Below, one piece after another: positions 1 to 6,722 of a stretch of DNA of 10,931 bases (the first letter of the stretch is position 1; the number at the start of each line of letters is the position of its first letter). The notes under the pieces are model-generated. The model made no database searches. It was given only the letters and a program-made list of their open reading frames with translations, and was not told the origin of the DNA. This DNA comes from Bacteroidia bacterium (GTDB taxonomy: Bacteria; Bacteroidota; Bacteroidia; Bacteroidales; UBA12481): positions 1-10,931 of the forward strand of contig JAPLDV010000733.1 in the NCBI GenBank assembly GCA_026391235.1. Reading direction: 5' to 3'. A program made the translations under genes and the position numbers.

Positions 1-314
1 ATTGTGGCTGTTGCAATATGGATACAATCGTCAAAGCTCGTTTGTCCGACGACTTTTTCCTTAATATATTCCAATGCTAAATCAATGGATTCCTGAGTTA
101 CTAATACCAGCTCAAAATCGACCTTTAGATTCCTCAACAATGTTTTTACATTTTCTGGTGCTTTTGACAATTCTTTTTCAGTCAGGTCCGAGATCACTAA
201 AAGATAATCACCCTTTAACAATTCTTTGAAAAGCAACATTGTATCACCCGAGAATTCATCATCAAAATATCCTCCAATGACCGACGTATCACAATATATT
301 TTCAATTTCCTCAT
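1..314 (-). CDS. PIN-domain protein (VapC-like nuclease fold), 3' end outside window
   Basis: The first 104 residues of a leftward gene are visible; the rest lies beyond position 1. The product begins MRKLKIYCDTSVIGGYFDD and reaches FDDCIHIATAT. This is the PIN-domain pattern: an acidic residue at the end of the first strand (D9 in YCDTS), an acidic residue on a mid-domain helix (E48 in LTEKEL) and a third in a D-x-x-H-I-A motif (D96). In PIN enzymes these acidic residues bind metal for single-stranded RNA cleavage. Family members of this type are usually about 150 residues, so roughly two thirds is present. The ATG at 314-312 is supported by a good AAGGAG four bases upstream. No antitoxin-like gene lies on its 5' side, where a divergent promoter region begins; a partner could only be downstream, outside the window. 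Whether it is a toxin or a stand-alone PIN nuclease cannot be decided here. Confidence 0.85.
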   Translation of the reverse strand, partial: MRKLKIYCDTSVIGGYFDDEFSGDTMLLFKELLKGDYLLVISDLTEKELSKAPENVKTLLRNLKVDFELVLVTQESIDLALEYIKEKVVGQTSFDDCIHIATAT

Positions 315-318
315 CTGG

Positions 319-324
319 CTCCTT
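319..324 (-). promoter_or_regulatory. Shine-Dalgarno site of the PIN gene
   Basis: On the minus strand AAGGAG is followed by CCAG and then the ATG at 314-312. This is a near-perfect anti-16S match at short spacing. It stands out because the other genes in the window have weak or no such site, and it fixes the PIN start codon. Confidence 0.6.
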
Positions 325-332
325 CCATCTCT

Positions 333-340
333 CAAAATTA
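333..340 (-). promoter_or_regulatory. Possible -7 box (TAATTTTG) for the PIN gene
   Basis: The minus strand reads TAATTTTG, an exact match to the Bacteroidetes primary-sigma -7 consensus TAnnTTTG, with its 3' end 18 bases from the PIN start codon. The nearest upstream TTG is about 26 bases away, outside the usual 17-23 spacing, so the -33 half is not convincing. The implied leader would be very short, but it still includes the Shine-Dalgarno site. Confidence 0.35.
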
Positions 341-379
341 GTGAAATAATTGATCGGGATACCCGGCAAACCACAGATT

Positions 380-436
380 CCATTCTATCTTCACACTTCC
401 TGAACACTTCCCATAAATCGTATCTTTACTTTTGAT
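380..436 (+). promoter_or_regulatory. Promoter-like module upstream of the TPR/PD40 gene (copy A)
   Basis: The box CACACTTCCTGAACA (392-406) lies 20 bases before TACTTTTG (427-434), an exact TAnnTTTG -7 box, followed about 25 bases later by the ATG at 460. The same box, spacing and -7 box recur at 3012-3068 upstream of the next gene; by hand count the two 57-base segments match at 42 positions without gaps. The middle 14 bases match at only 5, so conservation is confined to the two ends, as expected for a promoter. The usual -33 TTG is absent; the 15-base box occupies that place. A TGAACA ... GTATCT reading would also suit an ECF sigma factor, but this is inference. Confidence 0.55.
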
Positions 437-459
437 CCTTTGAAAAGAGAGATGCAGCT

Positions 460-2970
460 ATGAAAACGCTCGGATATCCATTCAAAACCCTGTTTTTCAT
501 TGCGTTGTACCTGGTTTGTATAGCCGCCGGGGCAATGGCGCAGCAAACGGCCGGGCAGCGGTTTGAAAAGGCGCTATATCTCGAGGAAGTGAACGGAAAG
601 CTCCAGCAGGCCATCGACCAGTACCAGCTGATCCTGAAGGAATATCCAGCCAACCGGGAGATCATCGCCAAAACGCAGCTCCACCTGGGGATCTGTTACG
701 AGAAGCTGGGATTGAATCAGGCCCGCGAAAACTATCAGGCGGTGATCAACCAGTTCCCCGAACAGCTGAGCGAAGTTAATATTGCTAAAGAAAGACTATT
801 TAGGCTCGATAGTTTTACCTCGGGAACAACCCTGAAAGCAGAACAAACTTTCAGGCAGGCGGGTGAATTATTCAGGGAATTGAAATATGAATCCGCCGCT
901 GCAGAATATGAAAAAGTGATCCAATTGGTCCCCAAATCACGGCTGGCAGAGGAAGCCCAACTTTGGATCGGGCAGTGTTTTTTCAAGGGAAAGAAATACG
1001 ACCAGGCAGTTATATCGTTTAACGCCATCATCCGGGAATTCCCCCAAAGCACAATAGTTCCGGTAGCTGAGCTGATGATCAGCCAGGCAAAGCTGTCCAT
1101 GGCCGATGAACCCAAAAAGAGTACCGTCATTACCCTGGACAACAAGACTATACTGGATACCGCAACTGGGATCCGGTATACCAAAATCAATACATGGACC
1201 GGCAAATATGATGTAATTAAATCGGCGGCTTCGATAACCGATATAGCCCCGAACCGCAAATTCTTACTGGCTGACAATAAGGTGATACCGTTTGATAATG
1301 GTGAGCCATTCGACCTTATTGATTCCCTATCGTCAGTTTGGACAAACAGCATCAGGTTATCGCTGGATGCGACCCGGATCGCATTTTTTACGGAAAATGC
1401 ATTATCGGTTATTCCAGTTTCTCCGGAAACCGGACACCCGGTCGGACCCACTGAAAAGCTGAAAGAAAATCCCTTAATATCATACTATAATTCCAGGTTA
1501 AATTGGTCACCTGATGGAACGAATCTTGTATTTTCATTAATCAAAGAGACATATTGGGGAAACCTATGGACCCTTTCCACCGAAGATGCTTCATTCAAGC
1601 AGGTTACGCAATTGCACGGCTCAGTATACTATCCCGTTTTCTCAAAGGATGGATTGAACATCCTCTATACATACTGGCCCGATGCTGAAGGTGACTTTTC
1701 AATCTGGATGAGCTCTTTAATTAATGGAAAGTCCGAAACAATCCCGGATTCATGTCTGGTAAACCGGGGTGGCCGGTTTATTTTATCTCCTGATAACCAT
1801 TGGATCCTGTATAATCAAACATACAGAAACAAGTATCTCTTCAGTTTGGATGATCATCAGAAACTGGAATTGCGGACACCTGAAGAAGTCGGGGATTTCG
1901 TGTCCTGGGCAGATGAAGGCAACAAAGTCTTTTTTTACCGTACATCCTTTGAAGCTCAAAATCTGATTAAAGTTGCCTCTGTTTATGGCGGGCCCGTTTT
2001 TGAATGCGGAGGACAAACCGGTCAGTATCACCTCGGCTGGTTTCCTGACAGCAAAGGCCTGATTGTCCTGACGAAAGAAGAAGATGGCAAACGGTCTTTA
2101 CAAATGATCAGCCTGGCTGATCTGGATTCAAAAACCATCATGGGGATAGGGAATCCTGGTGACTTTCCTTTATTATCGCCTGATTGTTCCAGAATTTTAG
2201 CGGGATTAAGTTTTCCGGGAAAACCCAGAGATTTATCTGTATTGCCATTTTCATTAAAAGATGGAAAAGTAACCGGTAAACCCATCTTAATTTTCAAGGG
2301 ATTTAATGGCTTTGCTCCTGATTGTGATTGGTCGCCGGATGGGAAAAAAATCGCCGTCTGCCATGGCGGGGAAGTCTGGATTTGCGATGCTGAAGGAGGA
2401 ACCCCACTCCAGTTGACAAGAACACCGGAAGAGGAGAAATTTCCAAAATGGTCCCCTGACGGGAAGAATATTACAGTTTATTTCTGGTCAGCAAAAGCAA
2501 ATAAAAGTCGGACTATCAGGGCATCCGACGGCGAGATTATCCGGAATTTGGAACAAAACTTTATCTGGACGCCTACTGATGGGACAGAAACCGCAATAGC
2601 TTCTTCGAATGGCCAATTGCTTTCAGTTTCCCTGGCAACGGGATTGACCCGTATTATTGCCAATAGTAACGAGATCTGCCAAAACATAATAGACCTGAAA
2701 TGTTCACCGGACGGCAAATGGATTGCGATAAATGGATTCGATACGACCGGAATAGTTATCGATCGTCATATTTACCTGATTAGTGTTGCCGACGGGAAGG
2801 TTACGAAGGTTGCCACCGATGAAACAGAAATCAAATATTTCATGGCATGGTCGCCAGACAGCAAGTGGATAACTTTCTCTTCTCAAGGGCCTAAAAAGAC
2901 TCGCCTGGAGGGTATTTTATGGGAAGCAGACCTGACTGATTTCATGAATAAAATAAAGCCAGGTAAATAA
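460..2970 (+). CDS. Exported TPR / PD40 (TolB-like) beta-propeller protein
   Basis: The product is 836 residues with a type I signal peptide (hydrophobic core about 10-24, probable cleavage after AMA at 27). Two TPR blocks follow: about 31-115 (AGQRFEKALYLEE..., ending near INQFPEQ) and about 130-215 (AEQTFRQAGELF... to IIREFPQS), the latter resembling CpoB/YbgF-type repeats. From about residue 220 to the end there are repeated PD40 strand motifs of the WSPDG type, for example at W349, W624, W664, C748 (CSPDGKW) and W797 (WSPDSKW), giving one or more TolB-like propellers. No C-terminal T9SS domain is present, so a periplasmic protein-binding or scaffolding role is likelier than surface display; the ligand is unknown. 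Cys20 is not in a lipobox. GC drops sharply near base 780, between the two TPR blocks. It has its own promoter-like module and a purine-rich but weak ribosome site before the ATG. Confidence 0.9.
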   Translation: MKTLGYPFKTLFFIALYLVCIAAGAMAQQTAGQRFEKALYLEEVNGKLQQAIDQYQLILKEYPANREIIAKTQLHLGICYEKLGLNQARENYQAVINQFPEQLSEVNIAKERLFRLDSFTSGTTLKAEQTFRQAGELFRELKYESAAAEYEKVIQLVPKSRLAEEAQLWIGQCFFKGKKYDQAVISFNAIIREFPQSTIVPVAELMISQAKLSMADEPKKSTVITLDNKTILDTATGIRYTKINTWTGKYDVIKSAASITDIAPNRKFLLADNKVIPFDNGEPFDLIDSLSSVWTNSIRLSLDATRIAFFTENALSVIPVSPETGHPVGPTEKLKENPLISYYNSRLNWSPDGTNLVFSLIKETYWGNLWTLSTEDASFKQVTQLHGSVYYPVFSKDGLNILYTYWPDAEGDFSIWMSSLINGKSETIPDSCLVNRGGRFILSPDNHWILYNQTYRNKYLFSLDDHQKLELRTPEEVGDFVSWADEGNKVFFYRTSFEAQNLIKVASVYGGPVFECGGQTGQYHLGWFPDSKGLIVLTKEEDGKRSLQMISLADLDSKTIMGIGNPGDFPLLSPDCSRILAGLSFPGKPRDLSVLPFSLKDGKVTGKPILIFKGFNGFAPDCDWSPDGKKIAVCHGGEVWICDAEGGTPLQLTRTPEEEKFPKWSPDGKNITVYFWSAKANKSRTIRASDGEIIRNLEQNFIWTPTDGTETAIASSNGQLLSVSLATGLTRIIANSNEICQNIIDLKCSPDGKWIAINGFDTTGIVIDRHIYLISVADGKVTKVATDETEIKYFMAWSPDSKWITFSSQGPKKTRLEGILWEADLTDFMNKIKPGK

Positions 2971-3011
2971 ACCGGCCGGACCACGGATTTTAAACAAAGC
3001 TGACAGACTTT

Positions 3012-3068
3012 CCACCATATCTCCACACTTCCTGAACAATTGCAGGTATCGGTATCTGTAATTTTGAT
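3012..3068 (+). promoter_or_regulatory. Promoter-like module upstream of the BNR gene (copy B)
   Basis: This segment carries the same 15-base box as copy A, CACACTTCCTGAACA, at 3024-3038. It is followed at identical spacing by GTATCT (3052-3057) and TAATTTTG (3059-3066), an exact -7 TAnnTTTG box. A second TATCT lies 35 bases upstream of the first in both copies (3018-3022; 386-390 in copy A). The expected transcription start, a few bases after 3066, falls downstream of the TTG at 3040 and upstream of the ATG at 3088, so it argues for the ATG as the true start of the next gene. Confidence 0.55.
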
Positions 3069-3087
3069 TGTAATTATCAAGGCAATC

Positions 3088-5778
3088 ATGTTCATGCACC
3101 GAATGATACGGATTTTGACGATATTGTCGGTATCCGTTTGTCTGGCCCAGGGGCAAAATCAAAAAAAACTAACGGATGCTGATTATACATCTTACCCTCA
3201 TTGGATAAAGATGATGCAGGATCCTCAGGGCAATTTCATCGAAACTCAAAAAGCATTTAACCTTTACTGGAAGAACCGGGAGACTCCGAAAGGGGAATCC
3301 GCGTATTCCTTATTTAAGCGATGGGAGTATCTGTGGCAGAACCGGGTCAATCCGGATGGTACATTCCCCGAGCCGGACCAGGTGTACAAGGAATATAACA
3401 AGTTCATTACCAGCCACCCTCATGATGGCAAGCTGAAAACAGGAACCGCTGCATGGCGTGAATTGGGTCCAAAATCCCGCATCAAAGATACCATCGGTTG
3501 GGGTATGGGCAGGGTAAACGCCATCACTTTTCATCCCACTGATACTGCGACAATCTATGTCGGAGCCCCCACTGGCGGTCTCTGGGCCACTCACGACGGA
3601 GGTCAAAATTGGACTACTCATACAGATAATCAACCCGTTATGGGTGTTTCAGCCATCCTGGTTGATCCTATAAATCCTGATGTCATTCTGATCGGCACCG
3701 GCGACAGGGATAATGGCAATTCGCCAGGAGGTATGGGGGTGTTTCGCAGTATTGACGGAGGTCTAAGCTGGGCACCATTTAACAAGGGGATGGGAAATGT
3801 GACGGTTGGGATGCTTGCCCGGTCGGTGACCAATCCAAAGATCATCCTGGCTGCAGCAAATGGCGGAATATTTAAAACAGTTGATGGAGGTGAAAATTGG
3901 GTTAAGACGTCACCTCATCATGCGAATTTCACCGATATCAGGTTGAATCCCGGAAATCCGTCCATCGCTTATGCTGCATCAGAGAAGGGATTTTACCGGT
4001 CGGAAAATGCGGGGGGTACCTGGTCCCTTGTTCCAGCCAGCAGTGGGTACCTTTCTGGTGACAGAATGGTGATTGGGGTAACCCCGGCAAATGATAGCCT
4101 GGTGTATCTGATCAGTGGGCAAGCTTATCCCGCAGCGTTTCTGGGCTGCTTCCGGTCATTTGATTTTGGCCGTTCCTTTACCATTCAATCATCTTCGCCA
4201 AATATTCTGGAAAATCAAATTAACTATAACTTATGCATCCAGGTTGATCCAAATAATCCACAGATACTTTTTGTGGGAGGGATATGGCTTTGGAAATCCA
4301 CTGATGGCGGGAAAAACTGGCAAGACGGGGCGATTTCGAGGCTTTTCCATGTTGACCAGCACGTTTTGGCCATTAACCCCATAAATAATCGCTGGTATGA
4401 TGGAAACGACGGCGGAATCTATTACGCCGATAATAGCGGAATCTCCTGGGAAAATCTTAGTAAAGGCCTGGGAATTGGACAGATATACAAAATTGGAGTT
4501 TGTGCAAGTGAGCCCGGGATGATCCTGGCCGGGTTTCAGGATAATGGTACCGCCGGTTGGAATGGTAATGACTGGACCACCATTGGCGGAGGAGACGGAA
4601 CGGAATGTGCGGTGGACAAGGATGATCCAAGATATAGTTATGTCTCGAATATAGAAACGCGTTCAATATTCCGATTGTTCAAAAACGGCCAAATTCGCAG
4701 GATAGCCGGGCCGAATATAAATGGTATCACCGAAGACGGAGCCTGGATTACTCCATTTCTTTTGTGTGAGGGTGACGGAAACTCGATGGTTGTTGGGTAC
4801 CAGAATATTTGGATCAGCAGGGATGTCAGGTCCCAGGGAAACATTCAATGGAGAAAAATATCCGATAACCTTCCGGGCAGCGAGGCGCAGTTTGATGTTT
4901 TGGAGCAATCTCCGGCAGATGCGAATGTCCTGTATGCTACCCGTCGGAACGGGAAATTATTCCGGACAGACAATCTTCTGGATGAACAGGTTAATTGGTC
5001 TCTTTTGCCTAACGCTCTTTTCGTAACCGGATATCAGCCGTATATGGATGTTGAATGCCATCCGTATAATGCCAATACTGTTTATCTGGTTAACAATAAG
5101 AAAGTTTATAAATCCAATAATAAAGGATTGACCTTGCACGATATTACCGGTTCGCTTCCCAATATTCCTTTGAACAGCATTGTTTATGATAAGAGCAGCA
5201 ATGATGGGCTTTACGTGGGAAGCGATGCCGGCGTCTACTACAAGGATGCCGGTATGACGGACTGGATCCTGTATGGAAAGTCATTGCCGGTTTCGGTAAA
5301 GGTAACAGAACTGGAGATTTATAATGATCCTGTCAATCGATCGGGATCACGGCTCCGCGCTTCCACTTATGGCCGCGGGTTGTGGGAGGACGGGCTGGCC
5401 GAAACGAGTCCAGAACCTCCGGAACAACTAAAAGCTTTTATTTCTAATGCATCAGTGAAATTGACCTGGAATCCACCATTTTATAAACAAGATGTCAGGG
5501 GTTACCGGGTATACCGGAACGGAAATCCTTTAGCCGATATAAATTCCTTAACCTTTACCAATCAAACGATTGAGAACGATGTAACTTACTTTTATAAAAT
5601 CACGGCATTGTATCAGGGCGACGTTGAGTCAGGGTTCCGATCGACGGCTGGAATTATGGCACTGCTGAACAATTGGGGATCAATGGCAGGGAGGGGCATT
5701 TTTTCGGGATCAGCAGTACCTCAGTGGTTGCCGGAAGCCAAGTGTCCGATTGCCTCCGGACCCCTGAAATCAACTTAA
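3088..5778 (+). CDS. Secreted BNR/Asp-box beta-propeller protein with Fn3 domain (N-terminal part of a frameshifted gene)
   Basis: From the ATG at 3088 the product has a signal peptide (MFMHRMIR, then the hydrophobic ILTILSVSVCLA, cleavage near AQG/QN). A helical, Trp/Tyr-rich segment follows, then the WRELGP motif (about residue 123) that opens this Bacteroidetes BNR family. At least eight Asp-box-like turns (S/T-x-D-x-G-x-x-W type) follow, including HDGGQNW (from 169), SIDGGLSW, TVDGGENW and STDGGKNW, giving a sortilin/VPS10-like propeller to about residue 770. An Fn3 domain spans about 775-850 (LTWNPP, GYRVYRNG, YFYKITAL). After about base 5640 the frame yields unrelated sequence and stops at 5778, while the expected continuation lies in another frame (5628-6368). 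The longer ORF from TTG 3040 is rejected because the promoter-like -7 box lies inside it. Propellers of this kind are surface proteins; an enzymatic role, such as glycan cleavage, cannot be assigned. Confidence 0.85.
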   Translation: MFMHRMIRILTILSVSVCLAQGQNQKKLTDADYTSYPHWIKMMQDPQGNFIETQKAFNLYWKNRETPKGESAYSLFKRWEYLWQNRVNPDGTFPEPDQVYKEYNKFITSHPHDGKLKTGTAAWRELGPKSRIKDTIGWGMGRVNAITFHPTDTATIYVGAPTGGLWATHDGGQNWTTHTDNQPVMGVSAILVDPINPDVILIGTGDRDNGNSPGGMGVFRSIDGGLSWAPFNKGMGNVTVGMLARSVTNPKIILAAANGGIFKTVDGGENWVKTSPHHANFTDIRLNPGNPSIAYAASEKGFYRSENAGGTWSLVPASSGYLSGDRMVIGVTPANDSLVYLISGQAYPAAFLGCFRSFDFGRSFTIQSSSPNILENQINYNLCIQVDPNNPQILFVGGIWLWKSTDGGKNWQDGAISRLFHVDQHVLAINPINNRWYDGNDGGIYYADNSGISWENLSKGLGIGQIYKIGVCASEPGMILAGFQDNGTAGWNGNDWTTIGGGDGTECAVDKDDPRYSYVSNIETRSIFRLFKNGQIRRIAGPNINGITEDGAWITPFLLCEGDGNSMVVGYQNIWISRDVRSQGNIQWRKISDNLPGSEAQFDVLEQSPADANVLYATRRNGKLFRTDNLLDEQVNWSLLPNALFVTGYQPYMDVECHPYNANTVYLVNNKKVYKSNNKGLTLHDITGSLPNIPLNSIVYDKSSNDGLYVGSDAGVYYKDAGMTDWILYGKSLPVSVKVTELEIYNDPVNRSGSRLRASTYGRGLWEDGLAETSPEPPEQLKAFISNASVKLTWNPPFYKQDVRGYRVYRNGNPLADINSLTFTNQTIENDVTYFYKITALYQGDVESGFRSTAGIMALLNNWGSMAGRGIFSGSAVPQWLPEAKCPIASGPLKST
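5628..5690 (+). other. Probable frameshift site in the BNR gene
   Basis: The upstream reading frame gives good Fn3 sequence up to about GDVESGF (ending 5637). The downstream frame gives GINGREGHFFGISS from about 5673 and is open only from 5628, because a TGA at 5625-5627 lies in that frame. The switch therefore falls within this interval and equals the loss of one base (or gain of two). No convincing X-XXY-YYZ slippery heptamer is seen in it. A true mutation or a sequencing or assembly deletion are the simplest explanations. Confidence 0.75.
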
Positions 5779-6368
5779 GCCCCTACCACGGAAAAACTGT
5801 AACCCTGAATTTTGCCTATACCATGCGAAAAGTTCTTACCTATGACAAATTCAGCGTCTTATACCGCACTTCCGCCGACAGTAACTGGGTAACACTTAAA
5901 AACATCGACCCACCTGATAACACAGCCTGGGTTTGGGATACCGCTGAAATAAACTTGCCGGAAAAGGCTCTTGCCTCACAGTCACAGATTGGTTTCCTGT
6001 ATGACAATTCGAATAAAGTTGCCTTGGGAGCAGCGGTCGATGATGTGAGAATTTTTGTCAATACAACTTCGGCCAGTAATGAGGAAATGATCAACAGGGT
6101 ACATGTTTTTCCGAATCCCTCCAGTGGGCAGGTCACTCTGGAACTGAACACCCAATTACCGGATGAATTCAAATTGCGGATTTATAGTGTCACCGGGCAA
6201 TTGGTACTGGAAAAAACTATTTCCTGCCATTCCGGTATAAACACAGAAGCCATCGATTTAAACGGGCAGCCCCAAGGGATTTATATGCTGAGCCTTCAGG
6301 CGAAAAGCGGTGGATGGCAGCAGCAGAATACGATCATTTTATATCCTGAAAATAAAAGAAGGAAGTGA
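5628..6368 (+). CDS. C-terminal part of the BNR protein: MAM-like/choice-of-anchor domain plus T9SS type A sorting domain
   Basis: This frame overlaps the end of the preceding ORF and has no proper start; the first possible initiator is a TTG at 5673, which lacks a ribosome site or signal peptide. It is read as the displaced 3' end of the same gene. It encodes a beta-rich domain of the MAM-like or 'choice-of-anchor' type (GHFFGISS, CLRTPEINLS, VTLNFAYTM, FSVLYRTS, VWDTAEINL, VALGAAVDDVRIFV). From about base 6099 comes a C-terminal sorting domain, VHVFPNPSSGQVTLEL, then RIYSVTGQLV, PQGIYMLSLQ and a basic tail ending NKRRK. T9SS type A domains carry proteins across the outer membrane and are cleaved off, with the cargo attached to surface A-LPS or released. 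Joined to the upstream part, the intact protein would be about 1,090 residues. Confidence 0.8.
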   Translation, partial: VRVPIDGWNYGTAEQLGINGREGHFFGISSTSVVAGSQVSDCLRTPEINLSPYHGKTVTLNFAYTMRKVLTYDKFSVLYRTSADSNWVTLKNIDPPDNTAWVWDTAEINLPEKALASQSQIGFLYDNSNKVALGAAVDDVRIFVNTTSASNEEMINRVHVFPNPSSGQVTLELNTQLPDEFKLRIYSVTGQLVLEKTISCHSGINTEAIDLNGQPQGIYMLSLQAKSGGWQQQNTIILYPENKRRK

Positions 6369-6384
6369 TATACCTAGGCGCAAG

Positions 6385-6411
6385 CTCACACCCACACCCA
6401 CACCCACACCC
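6385..6411. repeat. ACACCC hexamer repeat, left arm of inverted repeat
   Basis: Four exact ACACCC units occupy 6388-6411, preceded by CTC. The 19 bases at 6385-6403 match the reverse complement of 6645-6663 at 18 of 19 positions, so this tract is the left terminal arm of the intergenic element. Confidence 0.8.
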
Positions 6412-6438
6412 TTACTTTTTTTGTTCGGAGATGTTGTC

Positions 6439-6458
6439 ATCCCGGTGAAGGCCGGGAT
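6439..6458 (+). repeat. REP-like hairpin 1
   Basis: A perfect 7-bp stem ATCCCGG / CCGGGAT encloses the loop TGAAGG. The left flank TTGTC gives TTGTCATCCC, the reverse complement of the GGGATGACAA found at copies 2 and 3, so this copy is oppositely oriented to them. It lies about 70 bases after the BNR gene stop and could also act as an mRNA-stabilising or terminating hairpin, although no T-run follows directly. Confidence 0.75.
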
Positions 6459-6549
6459 CCCGTCACGCTAGTCTGAATCTGGCAAGGGCATCTCCTGCGG
6501 AATTCAATGCTAAGCGACGCTCCTGAAAGCATCGGTGGTCAGAAAAGGG

Positions 6550-6569
6550 ATCCCGACCTCCGTCGGGAT
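6550..6569 (-). repeat. REP-like hairpin 2
   Basis: A perfect 8-bp stem ATCCCGAC / GTCGGGAT encloses the loop CTCC and is followed by GACAAGG. Together with hairpin 3 it defines the signature GATCCC...GGGATGACAAGG. It is inverted relative to hairpin 1. Confidence 0.75.
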
Positions 6570-6596
6570 GACAAGGGTTTCCGGTTAAGGAGAGCG

Positions 6597-6616
6597 ATCC
6601 CCGCTTTCGCGGGGAT
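6597..6616 (-). repeat. REP-like hairpin 3
   Basis: A perfect 8-bp stem ATCCCCGC / GCGGGGAT encloses the loop TTTC and is followed by GACAAGG. It has the same orientation as hairpin 2, 47 bases further on. The stem bases differ from hairpin 2 but remain paired, so the structure rather than the exact sequence is kept. Confidence 0.75.
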
Positions 6617-6644
6617 GACAAGGTCGCAGGGGGGAAGAGAAAGA

Positions 6645-6675
6645 GTGTGGGTGTGAGTGTGAGTGTCAGTGGGTG
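6645..6675. repeat. GTGTGR hexamer repeat, right arm of inverted repeat
   Basis: The hexamer-like units GTGTGG, GTGTGA, GTGTGA and GTGTCA are followed by GTGGGTG. The first 19 bases pair with the left arm at 6385-6403 with one mismatch. The right arm is less regular than the left, as if it has drifted. Confidence 0.75.
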
Positions 6676-6722
6676 CTGGATAATTTAATTATAATTCATT
6701 AATATATAACAATATAAGTCCA

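Larger units (their letters stand above)
6369..6722. other. 354-bp intergenic region with compact repeat element
   Basis: No coding sequence is supported here. About 6385-6675 is a repeat element: hexamer-built inverted repeats at both ends and three REP-like hairpins inside. The segment 6462-6547 between hairpins 1 and 2 has no structure I recognise. The remaining 6676-6722 is very AT-rich and should contain the promoter of the FISUMP gene, but no TAnnTTTG box is visible in it. Confidence 0.7.

Noticed and set aside
226..435. Small rightward frame (69 codons) across the PIN gene and intergenic region
   Set aside because: It overlaps the start of the PIN gene in antisense, has no domain or signal, and runs through both promoter-like sites.
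460..540. Lipoprotein signal at Cys20 of the TPR/PD40 protein
   Set aside because: The residues before the Cys (YLV) do not fit a lipobox, and a type I cleavage site AMA/QQ follows.
735..1451. A 238-codon open frame on the minus strand inside the TPR/PD40 gene
   Set aside because: It is antisense to a well-supported coding region, its product lacks any recognisable domain, and its composition follows from the opposite strand's codon use.
2971..2998. Terminator for the TPR/PD40 gene around the CCGGCCGG palindrome
   Set aside because: The palindrome has no loop and is not followed by a T-run.
5699..5704. Six-T run as a programmed slippage site for the BNR frameshift
   Set aside because: The downstream frame already reads convincing domain sequence (GINGREGHFF) before this run, so the switch must lie upstream of it, and no slippery heptamer in the right phase is present.
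5673..6368. Independent gene starting at TTG 5673
   Set aside because: It has no signal peptide, no ribosome site and starts in mid-domain; a T9SS sorting domain without a signal peptide makes no sense alone. It is the displaced end of the BNR gene.
6387..6411. ACACCC repeats as a CRISPR array
   Set aside because: Units are six bases with no spacers; it is a simple tandem repeat.
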